The position numbers were made by a program, and so were the translations under genes. DNA of 42,103 nt. Origin: Lachnospiraceae bacterium. Its GTDB lineage: Bacteria > Bacillota > Clostridia > Lachnospirales > Lachnospiraceae. Below, piece after piece: positions 25,195-32,929 of this stretch (within the stretch, counting starts at the first letter, position 1; each line of letters starts with the position of its first letter). The notes under the pieces are model-generated. The model did not search any database and was not told the origin of the DNA. It saw only the letters and a program-made list of their open reading frames with translations. The DNA lies in assembly GCA_022771765.1 (NCBI GenBank), contig JALELN010000025.1, forward strand, positions 1 through 42,103, given 5' to 3'.

Positions 25195-25737
25195 ATGAAT
25201 TTTATATATGAGACCGCACGTATGCAAATACGGGTATTGAACGGCACATACGCGGAAAAGTCGTTGCAGTTCTATGAGGAAGACCGTGAGCTGTTTGAGC
25301 GCTATGAACCGACACGCCCCCAGAATTTTTATACAGAAAACTATCACCGCTATCTGATGAATTATGAATATAATCAGATATTAAAAGGTACGATGATGCG
25401 CTACTGGTTTTTCCCCAAGGAAGAGCCGGGCAGAATTATAGGAACCGTGAGCCTCAGAAATATCACGCACGGTTCCTACAATAAATGTGAGATCGGATAT
25501 AAGCTTTCAAGCGCGTATCAGGGAATGGGATATGCGAAAGAGGGGATCGCGCGGGTCATACAGATCGCTTTTACGGAGCTGGATCTGCACCGGATCGAGG
25601 CATGCTGTATGCCGGGCAATGAGCCGTCCATCAACCTGTTGGAATCACTGGATTTCAGGCTGGAAGGTAAGCTCCGGAAATATGCCTTGATTCAGGGGCA
25701 GTATGAGGATCACCTGCTCTTTAGTCTGCTTCAGTGA
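25195..25737 (+). CDS. GNAT family acetyltransferase (RimJ/RimL-like)
   Basis: A 180-aa GNAT protein. RIIGTVSLRNI (beta strands 3-4), CEIGYKLSSAYQGMGYAKEGI (the acetyl-CoA loop, with QGMGYA for Q/RxxGxG/A) and PGNEPSINLLESLDFRLEGKLRK are typical of RimJ-like N-acetyltransferases. The substrate is unknown. AGGAAAT precedes the start. Its end overlaps the convergent gene by 17 bases. Confidence 0.9.
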   Translation: MNFIYETARMQIRVLNGTYAEKSLQFYEEDRELFERYEPTRPQNFYTENYHRYLMNYEYNQILKGTMMRYWFFPKEEPGRIIGTVSLRNITHGSYNKCEIGYKLSSAYQGMGYAKEGIARVIQIAFTELDLHRIEACCMPGNEPSINLLESLDFRLEGKLRKYALIQGQYEDHLLFSLLQ

Positions 25738-26656
25738 TTGCTATACACCAGTAGCCGAAGGGCGCGTCTGCGTCATTACTGCTCTTGTCGGGCAGAAAAT
25801 CCGGAAATCCGAAGATAGCGGCGAGAACATGTTCCTGCCGGTAACGGATGCCGGGGACTCCGATGAACCATTTGTGCTCTTTGGCAGAGGGCACTTCTCC
25901 AAAGATAAGATGGCGATAAGTAAAAAAACCATGAAGCAGAAAGCTGTTGTTGCACAGATGCCAGTTGGATGGCGGAAGAAGACGAAGATCCTTCAGCTCT
26001 GCCCGCACACAACAGATTTCCTGATTGGAGAACGGCTGCATGAGGGGTAGTGTAGTGGTCAGATGCTGCCAGGTCTCCTGCCACGAACCGGGCGCAGTGA
26101 TCTGCGAAGCGCTTTCGTCGGAGAGAGTCTGATCTGCGGGACTTATGTCAGGTTGTTCGGATATAACGGAAAAAACCGGCATTTTCCGCTGCGGAAGCTC
26201 TGTGGACTGGATGACCTTTTCTTCTTGTGGGGGAGCTGCAGGATCAGGCAGGGGTGTGTTCTGCGGTTGATAGACCCGAAAGCTCTCCCAGTCGATCGGC
26301 GCTTCGTCCCACTGACTGACAAAACAGATTTTGTCGGCAGCCACAAGCAGGATACCGGCTACGTCTGAGATGGTATATTGACTTTCACTGAGTTTTGGCT
26401 GCTTTAAAGTAAAACGTCGATCCGCATTTCCACCGGAAAATGGCACATCACCGAGTGGAAAGCCGAGAATCCGGTCATTCTCTCTGACAAACAGATAAAG
26501 ACATGCGGCAGGCGTAGAAAGAACCGTGCCTCTCATATGCAGTTCTATGGTTGTTGTTTCTCCTCTCATTTCGATTTTTGCAAATCCGGCATTGGAGGTT
26601 TTTTGATTCTGCTCATAAGCATAAATATAGGAAAAGAATCTCCGATATTCGGACAT
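25721..26656 (-). CDS. Lachnospiraceae hypothetical protein (DUF6128-like)
   Basis: A 311-aa protein with AAGGAG before its ATG. The N-terminal ~130 residues (FFSYIYAYEQNQKTSNAGFAKIEMRG..., then strands around VLSTPAACLYLFVRE) resemble the DUF6128 domain typical of Lachnospiraceae. The middle (about 135-190) is a Pro/Gln-rich linker, and the C-terminal ~110 residues form a second globular part. There is no signal peptide or membrane segment. Function unknown. Confidence 0.7.
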   Translation of the reverse strand: MSEYRRFFSYIYAYEQNQKTSNAGFAKIEMRGETTTIELHMRGTVLSTPAACLYLFVRENDRILGFPLGDVPFSGGNADRRFTLKQPKLSESQYTISDVAGILLVAADKICFVSQWDEAPIDWESFRVYQPQNTPLPDPAAPPQEEKVIQSTELPQRKMPVFSVISEQPDISPADQTLSDESASQITAPGSWQETWQHLTTTLPLMQPFSNQEICCVRAELKDLRLLPPSNWHLCNNSFLLHGFFTYRHLIFGEVPSAKEHKWFIGVPGIRYRQEHVLAAIFGFPDFLPDKSSNDADAPFGYWCIAITEAD

Positions 26657-26734
26657 AGTGACTCCTTATAGGTGCATTTGTATAATTTATTTCTATCATG
26701 ACAAAAATATGCAGAGAAAATGCTGGTTTTGACA

Positions 26735-26782
26735 TTGACAAATCTGTTATCTGCGTATATCATAAAATAGTAATTATTATTA
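26735..26782 (+). promoter_or_regulatory. perR promoter with PerR-box-like operator
   Basis: TTGACA (26735-26740), a 17-base spacer and TATCAT (26758-26763). Just downstream, TAGTAATTATTATTA (26768-26782) matches 12 of the 14 defined positions of the B. subtilis PerR box TTATAATNATTATAA, placing it over the start of transcription and suggesting autoregulation. Confidence 0.7.
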
Positions 26783-26800
26783 TTTTGCGAGGAAAATGTC

Positions 26801-27187
26801 ATGTTAAAATACAGCAGGCAAAGAGAATCCATCAAAAAATTTCTGATGACGCGCACGGATCATCCGACGGCAGAGATGATCTATGAGAACCTCCGGAAGG
26901 AATATCCGAAGATCAGTCTGGGAACGGTGTACAGAAACCTGTCTCTTTTATCTGATATCGGGGAGATCCAGACGATTTCCACAGGGGTCGGACCAGACCG
27001 TTTTGATGGGAACGCCAAGCCGCATTATCATTTTATCTGTAAGAACTGCGGTCAGGTAATGGATCTGAAAATGCAGGGGCTGGAGCATATCAATCTTCTT
27101 GCCCAGCATGAGTTTCCGGGTATCATTGAAGGGCACAGCGTGTTTTTTTACGGAAGATGCGAGGCATGCATAGAGCCTGAAAAATAG
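26801..27187 (+). CDS. perR: Peroxide-responsive Fur-family regulator PerR
   Basis: A 128-aa Fur-family repressor with an N-terminal winged helix (SLGTVYRNLSLL as recognition region) and a C-terminal dimer domain. The regulatory metal ligands of PerR align: H21, D69, H75, H77 and D88. D88 corresponds to D104 of B. subtilis PerR, the residue separating PerR from Fur. The structural zinc cysteines are C80, C83, C120 and C123. Iron-catalysed histidine oxidation would make it a peroxide sensor. It is followed by a reverse rubrerythrin, a classic PerR target in clostridia. Confidence 0.9.
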   Translation: MLKYSRQRESIKKFLMTRTDHPTAEMIYENLRKEYPKISLGTVYRNLSLLSDIGEIQTISTGVGPDRFDGNAKPHYHFICKNCGQVMDLKMQGLEHINLLAQHEFPGIIEGHSVFFYGRCEACIEPEK

Positions 27188-27200
27188 TTACAAAATAGGA

Positions 27201-27247
27201 TTGACAGAAAAACAAAAACATGATATAAAATTAGTAATGATTCCTAA
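27201..27247 (+). promoter_or_regulatory. Reverse rubrerythrin promoter with PerR-box-like dyad
   Basis: TTGACA (27201-27206), a 17-base spacer and TATAAA (27224-27229). TTAGTAATGATTCCTAA (27231-27247) is a near-perfect dyad directly after the -10 and shares TAGTAATNATT with the site at perR, in the same position relative to the promoter. Confidence 0.7.
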
Positions 27248-27316
27248 AATGTGAATCAAGGCGAAATATATTCGCTGAAATATATCTTTTAAGAAAAGAA
27301 AGGATGGAAAAAAATT

Positions 27317-27859
27317 ATGGCAAAGTTTGTATGTTCAGTATGTGGTTATGTTTATGAGGGAGATGCGGCTCCTGAGAAGTGCCCGCAGTGTAATGCACCT
27401 GCTTCTAAGTTTACCGAGCAGAGCGGAGATATGAGCTGGGCAGCTGAGCATGTTGTAGGCGTAGCACAAGGTGTACCTCAGGATATCATCGATGATCTGA
27501 GAGCGAACTTCAACGGTGAGTGCTCAGAGGTTGGTATGTATCTTGCAATGGCACGTGTTGCTCATCGTGAGGGTTATCCTGAGATCGGTTTATACTGGGA
27601 GAAGGCAGCTTACGAAGAGGCAGAGCATGCTGCAAAGTTTGCAGAGCTGTTAGGTGAAGTTGTTACCGATTCTACAAAGAAGAACCTTGAGATGCGTGTT
27701 GAGGCTGAGAACGGCGCTACCGCAGGAAAGACAGATCTTGCTAAGAGAGCAAAGGCATTGAACCTTGACGCAATCCATGATACCGTTCATGAGATGGCTA
27801 GAGACGAGGCAAGACATGGCAAGGCATTCAAGGGATTACTGGAGAGATACTTCGGCTAA
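27317..27859 (+). CDS. Reverse rubrerythrin (NADH peroxidase component)
   Basis: A 180-aa protein with the rubredoxin domain at the N-terminus (C6, C9, C22, C25) and the di-iron four-helix domain after it ([31 protein letters not shown] as ExxH-type ligands). This order is the reverse of classical rubrerythrin and marks the clostridial reverse rubrerythrins, which reduce hydrogen peroxide and oxygen. The AAAGGATGG binding site is good. It has its own promoter and a strong terminator. Confidence 0.95.
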   Translation: MAKFVCSVCGYVYEGDAAPEKCPQCNAPASKFTEQSGDMSWAAEHVVGVAQGVPQDIIDDLRANFNGECSEVGMYLAMARVAHREGYPEIGLYWEKAAYEEAEHAAKFAELLGEVVTDSTKKNLEMRVEAENGATAGKTDLAKRAKALNLDAIHDTVHEMARDEARHGKAFKGLLERYFG

Positions 27860-27886
27860 TAAAATACTTTAAAAAATTGGTATTTC

Positions 27887-27923
27887 AGAGGATAGATAAC
27901 AATGTTGTCTATCCTCTTTTTTA
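27887..27923 (+). terminator. Terminator of reverse rubrerythrin
   Basis: A 14-bp stem (27887-27900 with 27904-27917) with a tight loop is followed by TTTTTT. Confidence 0.9.
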
Positions 27924-27950
27924 AAAATGTGATAAACTATAAATAAAAAT

Positions 27951-27979
27951 CAGAACAGTGAAGGTACAGCATTGTTCTG
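27951..27979 (+). repeat. Hairpin with AAGGTAC loop, copy B, in the 5' leader of the next gene
   Basis: A 10-bp stem (27951-27960 with 27970-27979, one wobble) encloses the 9-base loop AAGGTACAG. It lies about 25 bases before the start codon of the next gene and has no T run. The loop and its closing TG/CA match the hairpin at 18342-18381, although the stems differ. Confidence 0.7.
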
Positions 27980-28004
27980 TAAGATTTATACGAGGAGGAT
28001 ATTT

Positions 28005-29810
28005 ATGAAAAAACATGTAAAAAAGACGCTGTGTTTCATATTAATGCTCAGCGTACTGGTAATGTTAGTGCCGCAGCAGCCTGTACAGGCGGCAGAAAAA
28101 GAAATGAACATTCATGCACTCTATCTGGAGACAAATGACAAGGGGGAATCTGTGCTTGTAGAGTCGAAGGGAAATTATCTGCTCATGGATCTGGGTTCGT
28201 ACGGAAATCTCGATGCGATTGTCCGGTATCTGAAATCATTGGGAATTACGCAGGTGGATCTCTATTTCAGTCACCTTCATCTGGATCATAATGGCGGCGG
28301 TAAGACCGGCAATTCAGTTACCGGAGGACTGGAAAAACTGACCGCTTCCGGAATCTCCATACATAAAATGTATCTGCCTGATCCGTCATTGGCGCCGGAA
28401 TCCGTTGATTATCCTGAAAAATACAGCAGAATTCAGGCATTTATGAAAAATGCGAATATCGTGTACCTGAAACCCGGGGATCAGTTTTCGGTTGGAGATG
28501 CGGATGTCCGGATCATTGGTCCTGTGAATACAGATCAGTTCCATCCGGATGATTATGCGGACAAACAGTCTTCCGGTGACGGCGGAGAAGAGATTGTAAA
28601 GTATACCTATTATGAAAACAACTGTGGATTAGTCGCAAAGGTTACCTGTGGTGGTGTTTCATATCTTTCAGTAGGAGATATTCTTGAGGATGAAGTTGCC
28701 CAACTGTTAAAGGAGAGCAAGGAACTGCTGAAGGCAGATATTCTGAAGCTGTCACACCATGGAACGGGATCAGGAAATACGGAAGAGTTTTTAGCTGCCG
28801 TACAACCCGCCTATGCATTTGCACAGAATACCGGTCTTACCGGAAAGAGTGCCTCTACAAAGAAATGGCTGACGAACATTTCCCGAAAGAGAAGTGTTGA
28901 GACAGGTATGTGTTATCTTGTGGCAAATGAGGAAAAGAATTTGATTTATGAAGTGAAGGGTGATCAGATTCGTCTTTATGAAAATCAAATAGACGCCGAA
29001 CATATGTTGAAGGGCTGGGTACGTCTGACCGGTGGTGACGGTGAGTTTCGCAGTATCGACCGCTATTATTTTGATGATAATGGGCAGCCTCTGACCGGAG
29101 TTCAAAAGGTGGATGGACATTATTTCTATTTTGGAAAAGGCGGTTGCATGCAGTATGGAAATTACACGGAAGCCGGTGTTTATCAGGGATGGAAGAGCGA
29201 TAATGATGAGAAACGTTATTTTACCTTCAGTCCGGATAAAGAGTACGCTTATATGGCATACGGTTTTACAAAGATTGGCAACCAGACCTTTTATTTTGAT
29301 GAAAATGGAAATAAAGTAGATGGAAACACCCGTACGATTCTGAAAAAGATTGGAAAATATCAGTATGGAATCGGAAAAAGCGGTGCTGTGGTAATAGATA
29401 ACTGGGCAACCATTGGCAAGAATAAATATTATTTTGACAAGCAGGGGCGTATGGCTGCATCTCGTATTGTGAAAATAAAAGGAGTCAGCTATTATTTCGA
29501 CAAAAACGGAAAGATGGTTCGTGGTACGGGAGGAAAAACGATTCTGCAGAAGGTTGGAAAATATCAATACGGAATCGGAAAGAGCGGAGCGCTCGTCATG
29601 GCTAATTGGGCAACCATTGGAAAAGACAAATATTATTTTGACAAGCAGGGACATATGGTTACATCACAGATTATGAAAATAAAAGGAGTCAGCTATTATT
29701 TTGGTGATAACGGAAAGATGCTTCGCAGTATGGGAAGCAAAAAACTGGAGATTACCGTTAAGGGTGTTCGTTATCAGGTTGGAACCAGTGGTGCGTTGAA
29801 AAAAATTTAA
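28005..29810 (+). CDS. Secreted metallo-beta-lactamase-fold protein with cell-wall-binding repeats
   Basis: A 601-aa protein starting at ATG 28005 (GAGGAGG 7 bases upstream). A signal peptide (about 1-31, ending VQAAEK) is followed by a metallo-beta-lactamase fold (about 35-320) with SHLHLDHNGGG (HxHxDH), a SVGDIL strand and SHHGTGSG, as in ComEC-like hydrolases. The C-terminus (about 325-601) consists of choline-binding/glucan-binding type repeats (YYFD.NG, GKYQYGIGKSGA), including two nearly identical 68-residue units. Substrate unknown; the layout recalls pneumococcal phosphorylcholine esterase (Pce/CbpE), also a zinc MBL enzyme with choline-binding repeats. It probably acts on the cell surface. 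Confidence 0.88.
   Translation: MKKHVKKTLCFILMLSVLVMLVPQQPVQAAEKEMNIHALYLETNDKGESVLVESKGNYLLMDLGSYGNLDAIVRYLKSLGITQVDLYFSHLHLDHNGGGKTGNSVTGGLEKLTASGISIHKMYLPDPSLAPESVDYPEKYSRIQAFMKNANIVYLKPGDQFSVGDADVRIIGPVNTDQFHPDDYADKQSSGDGGEEIVKYTYYENNCGLVAKVTCGGVSYLSVGDILEDEVAQLLKESKELLKADILKLSHHGTGSGNTEEFLAAVQPAYAFAQNTGLTGKSASTKKWLTNISRKRSVETGMCYLVANEEKNLIYEVKGDQIRLYENQIDAEHMLKGWVRLTGGDGEFRSIDRYYFDDNGQPLTGVQKVDGHYFYFGKGGCMQYGNYTEAGVYQGWKSDNDEKRYFTFSPDKEYAYMAYGFTKIGNQTFYFDENGNKVDGNTRTILKKIGKYQYGIGKSGAVVIDNWATIGKNKYYFDKQGRMAASRIVKIKGVSYYFDKNGKMVRGTGGKTILQKVGKYQYGIGKSGALVMANWATIGKDKYYFDKQGHMVTSQIMKIKGVSYYFGDNGKMLRSMGSKKLEITVKGVRYQVGTSGALKKI
29337..29744 (+). repeat. Two tandem 204-bp direct repeats inside the MBL gene
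   Basis: Unit 1 (29337-29540) and unit 2 (29541-29744) are closely similar, each encoding 68 residues (ILKKIGKYQYGIGKSGA... and ILQKVGKYQYGIGKSGA...). Differences are scattered and keep the frame, so this is a duplication of a cell-wall-binding block. Confidence 0.9.
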
Positions 29811-29815
29811 AACAG

Positions 29816-29859
29816 AAAAAACCGGAGCGAATTTATTTTGTTGTTCGCTCCGGTTTTTT
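29816..29859. terminator. Bidirectional terminator
   Basis: A GC-rich perfect stem flanked by A and T runs (29816-29831 with 29844-29859). It ends the MBL gene and the small minus-strand gene facing it. Confidence 0.92.
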
Positions 29860-29872
29860 AAAATTGTTTGTC

Positions 29873-30088
29873 TCAGATTTCATCAAGATCTTTGCCGCCC
29901 AGCGAGCAGTAGTCGATAAAAAGCTGTGTAAATGTATCATCGTCAAGATTGGTTTCATCTATGGAGAGAAGAATTTTTTCCCAATCCGCATCGGCGTGGG
30001 ATACATTGGCATGAATGTAGGTTGTCCAGTCTCTCAGCGCTTCCATACGCGCGGAAGTTCCTTTATATTTTTTACAGATTGAATGCAT
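29873..30088 (-). CDS. Small hypothetical protein, 71 aa
   Basis: A 71-aa, acidic, apparently soluble protein (MHSICKKYKG...GKDLDEI). It is accepted as real because a perfect AGGAGG lies 8 bases before its ATG and a strong terminator lies 14 bases beyond its stop. No family was recognised. The composition (Trp, many Asp, helix-like) is that of a folded helical protein. Confidence 0.7.
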   Translation of the reverse strand: MHSICKKYKGTSARMEALRDWTTYIHANVSHADADWEKILLSIDETNLDDDTFTQLFIDYCSLGGKDLDEI

Positions 30089-30171
30089 ATGAATTCCTCC
30101 TTGTGAATCATTTCATTTTATTTTATAATATTATAGCAGTAACAAAACTTATTTCAAGAGGGATAACGGAT

Positions 30172-31293
30172 ATGAAAGTAAGACAAAAGAAAACGAGAAA
30201 AACGGTGGCCATGTTGTTGATGATGGTACTTTTTACAGGAACGACAGCCATACCTTGCGGTGCGTCAGAAGTGATGACGGATACATCAGAGAATATACTC
30301 ATCGCACTGAAAGAGGGAACAAACGAGTCAGAGGAAACGCAGAAAGAGCAGATCGATCAACCAGAAGAAGAACCGAAGAAACCAGCAGAAAAATCGAAGC
30401 CTGTTCAGTTGAAACAGCCGACTGCCTTTCAGGCAGAAGCCGTAAAGAACGGTATTCAGCTGAGCTGGAAGAAAGTTTCCAAGGCACAGAAATATGAGAT
30501 CTATCGGAAGGTCAGCGGTGCGGACGGTGGTTACACATTGATCAAGCTGACAAAAAAATGTACTTACACAGACAGAACAGTCGAGTACGGCGTCACATAT
30601 CTTTACAAAGTGCGTGCGACTGCTGTCTCAGGAGGCAAAACATACAAGAGCGTATTGAGTGAGAAGGCACGTTGCTACACCTATTTTGTAGATCCTTCAA
30701 AGCCCATGGTGGCATTGACATTCGATGACGGACCGAGTCAGTATACGGCAGGAATCCTGGATTCATTGGAGCAATATAAATCACGTGCCACATTTTTTGA
30801 GGTCGGATACCGGGTGAATCAGTATAAGGATACTGTTCTTAGAATAGATCAGCTGGGCTGTGAAATTGGCAATCATTCCTATGATCACGCTTCACTTGGG
30901 AATGCTTCTGCCTCAAAGATTCGCAGTGAGATATCAAAAACAGATGCCAGAATCAAGGCGGTCACAGGAAAAAAACCAACACTTTTGCGTCCACCGTACG
31001 GTAATCGTGGCAGCAGTCTGAAACAGAATGCAGGAAAACCGATGATTTTATGGTCAATCGATACGCGTGACTGGGAGTCAAGAAATGCGGATAAGGTTTG
31101 CCGGATTGTGATGAATCAGGTGTCAGATGGAGATATTATTCTGATGCATGACGCCTACAGTTCTTCGCGGGACGCGGCTAAAAGGATTATTCCGGCACTC
31201 AAAAGAAAAGGCTATCAGCTCGTGACGATATCAGAACTGGCACAGTACAAAAAGGTGACCCTGACTGCCGGAAACAGTTATTTCGAAATGTAA
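30172..31293 (+). CDS. Secreted polysaccharide deacetylase with fibronectin type III domain
   Basis: A 373-aa protein starting at ATG 30172 (AGAGGG upstream); the longer frame to 29932 overlaps the small minus-strand gene and is rejected. A signal peptide (about 1-33) is followed by a charged linker, an Fn3 domain (about 80-170) and a NodB domain (about 180-360) with all five motifs: TFDDGP, HSYDH, RPPYGN, the DTRDW region and LMHD. It probably removes acetyl groups from peptidoglycan or an exopolysaccharide. It could act on the Pel-type polymer made in this genome, but nothing in its position requires that. Confidence 0.93.
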   Translation: MKVRQKKTRKTVAMLLMMVLFTGTTAIPCGASEVMTDTSENILIALKEGTNESEETQKEQIDQPEEEPKKPAEKSKPVQLKQPTAFQAEAVKNGIQLSWKKVSKAQKYEIYRKVSGADGGYTLIKLTKKCTYTDRTVEYGVTYLYKVRATAVSGGKTYKSVLSEKARCYTYFVDPSKPMVALTFDDGPSQYTAGILDSLEQYKSRATFFEVGYRVNQYKDTVLRIDQLGCEIGNHSYDHASLGNASASKIRSEISKTDARIKAVTGKKPTLLRPPYGNRGSSLKQNAGKPMILWSIDTRDWESRNADKVCRIVMNQVSDGDIILMHDAYSSSRDAAKRIIPALKRKGYQLVTISELAQYKKVTLTAGNSYFEM

Positions 31294-31305
31294 TGCGCGG
31301 ATGAA

Positions 31306-31334
31306 TTGACAAAACACCATAAAGCCGTTATAAT
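31306..31334 (+). promoter_or_regulatory. SRP RNA promoter
   Basis: TTGACA (31306-31311), a 17-base spacer and TATAAT (31329-31334): perfect consensus, as expected for an abundant stable RNA. Confidence 0.9.
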
Positions 31335-31339
31335 GAAAG

Positions 31340-31608
31340 CTCCGGGCAGCTGGGGTGTTAGCGGTACCCTGTACCAGCAATCCGCTATAGCTGGAGTGAG
31401 ATTCTGCCCCGGGTCTTTTCATTGTGAAGCAGCCCCCTGTAAGCGGCGTAGACGTTTGGGTCTTGCGCAATAGGAACCTGCGAACCGTGTCAGGTCAGGA
31501 ATGGAGCAGCACTAAACAGGACCTCTTATGTGCCGCGAGGGTGCCTGGGCTGAGCTGGCTGCAGGAGTAACGTTCATGGTGTGGATTCAAAGCAGAATGC
31601 CCGGTTTG
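31340..31608 (+). ncRNA. ffs: Signal recognition particle RNA, large bacterial type
   Basis: About 269 bases, the size of the Firmicute scRNA. The two ends pair (CTCCGGGCA near 31340 with TGCCCGG near 31598-31604). The Ffh-binding domain is recognisable at about 31487-31512 (GTCAGGTCAGGA...GGAGCAGCAC), and an Alu-like 5' part comes first. It binds Ffh and targets nascent membrane proteins to FtsY and the translocon. Ends are estimated from the promoter and pairing. Confidence 0.9.
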
Positions 31609-31623
31609 AAACAAATAAAAGAT

Positions 31624-31659
31624 ATCCTGACTTCCCTGTATGAGGTCAGGATTTTTTTA
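31624..31659 (+). terminator. SRP RNA terminator
   Basis: An 8-bp stem (31624-31631 with 31645-31652) followed by TTTTTTT. Confidence 0.85.
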
Positions 31660-31750
31660 CTAGGTTTTTTCATATGTTTTTGTTAGAATAGTATAATTTT
31701 ATTGTAAAATTTGTCGATAAAATAGCTAAAAGCACAAAAAGGAGCTTTTC

Positions 31751-32878
31751 ATGGCCACACGACAGATTAAAGATGAGTATATCAGGCGAAATATTCAATA
31801 TGAGAACCTGACCCGCGCAAATCGGTTTTTCACGAGTGCGCTTTTTGTCGTGCCTGTAGGAATGGGGGCTCTGGAATGCCTGATTAAAGAGGATCTTTGG
31901 CATTATGGAAACACGTGGCTTTGGATTATTGTGTCAGAGATTCTGTTTGCCGTTACAGTCTGGATGATTCATCGAAAGGCTGAGGACCGTTATGGAGATC
32001 ATCGCTATTTTTTGTATGAGGTATGGGCGGTATACCTGATAGCGACAGATTTGCTGTCATTTAATCTTCAGAGCTCTGTCATTGCCCAGATTTTGTTGTG
32101 GAGTGCATCCCTAAAATTTATCACTTCTTATCTGTCCAGCGGCAGATGGTCTACGATCGGCCTGACGATGCAGTTTGTTACAGCGGTGGGGCTGATCTTT
32201 TATCATAAGCTGGGAGCGGATATTGTTGCTTATAATGTGATGCTGATGTATGCGTGCCGTATGCTTTCTGATTATGCGTACCGGCTCTATGTTCAGAAGA
32301 CAGAGGATCGATGGATGTTACGTCGGGCCAACAGAGAGTCTGCACTTGATCCGATGAGTGGCTTGTATAATCGGCGCGGATTTGAGCCGAAAGCCGCACA
32401 AATGTTACAGCTGTGCAGAAAAAAACGCCAGTCTGCGGGAATCATAATGATAGATATTGATAATTTTAAAAAATATAATGATGCTTTCGGACATCCTGAG
32501 GGTGATAAGTGTATTATCGCTGTGGCAAAACAGCTTCAGCGTCTTACAAGAGAGATCGGCGGAACCTGCGCGCGTATCGGAGGAGAGGAGTTTGTGGTGA
32601 TGGTGTGCGGTGTCAGCGAGGTGGATTTTTTACAGTTTGCGAATAAGCTGAAAATGGCGGTTGAAGAGCTGAAGCTGTCGCAGGCACCTGGCAATTTTTA
32701 TCCGTATGTGACGATCAGTATGGGCGTAGAGCATCGCAAACGGATCATGACGGAAACCTACGAGGAACTGTATCATCGGGCAGATCAGGCGCTTTACCAT
32801 GCAAAGGAAAGCGGCAGAAACTGTATCTATATGAGAGAGACGCGTGTGAGTACAGGAATGAACCGGTACTTTGCCTAG
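31751..32878 (+). CDS. Membrane-bound diguanylate cyclase
   Basis: A 375-aa protein with about six hydrophobic segments (about 25-190) and a C-terminal GGDEF domain (about 200-365): DPMSGLYNRRGF, DIDNFKKYND and GGEEF (277-281), the accepted active variant. No RxxD inhibitory site is seen. It should make c-di-GMP in response to a membrane signal. AAAGGAG precedes the ATG; TATAAT at 31692-31697 with TTCATA 17 bases upstream is a possible promoter. Confidence 0.92.
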   Translation: MATRQIKDEYIRRNIQYENLTRANRFFTSALFVVPVGMGALECLIKEDLWHYGNTWLWIIVSEILFAVTVWMIHRKAEDRYGDHRYFLYEVWAVYLIATDLLSFNLQSSVIAQILLWSASLKFITSYLSSGRWSTIGLTMQFVTAVGLIFYHKLGADIVAYNVMLMYACRMLSDYAYRLYVQKTEDRWMLRRANRESALDPMSGLYNRRGFEPKAAQMLQLCRKKRQSAGIIMIDIDNFKKYNDAFGHPEGDKCIIAVAKQLQRLTREIGGTCARIGGEEFVVMVCGVSEVDFLQFANKLKMAVEELKLSQAPGNFYPYVTISMGVEHRKRIMTETYEELYHRADQALYHAKESGRNCIYMRETRVSTGMNRYFA

Positions 32879-32929
32879 TTTGAAAGTAGGATAAATGAGA
32901 GTGGGTATAAGGGGGATGAAAGCATTTCA

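Noticed and set aside
28791..29654. Long minus-strand open frame (287 codons) opposite the MBL protein
   Set aside because: It has no ribosome binding site, an odd Phe/Ile/His-rich composition, and arises from the antisense of the repeated coding region.
29337..29744. Tandem repeat as a CRISPR-like array
   Set aside because: The repeat is 204 bp, coding, in frame and contiguous without spacers.
29932..30171. 80-codon N-terminal extension of the polysaccharide deacetylase
   Set aside because: It overlaps the well-signalled minus-strand gene and would hide the signal peptide; the ATG at 30172 has a binding site and a normal signal sequence.
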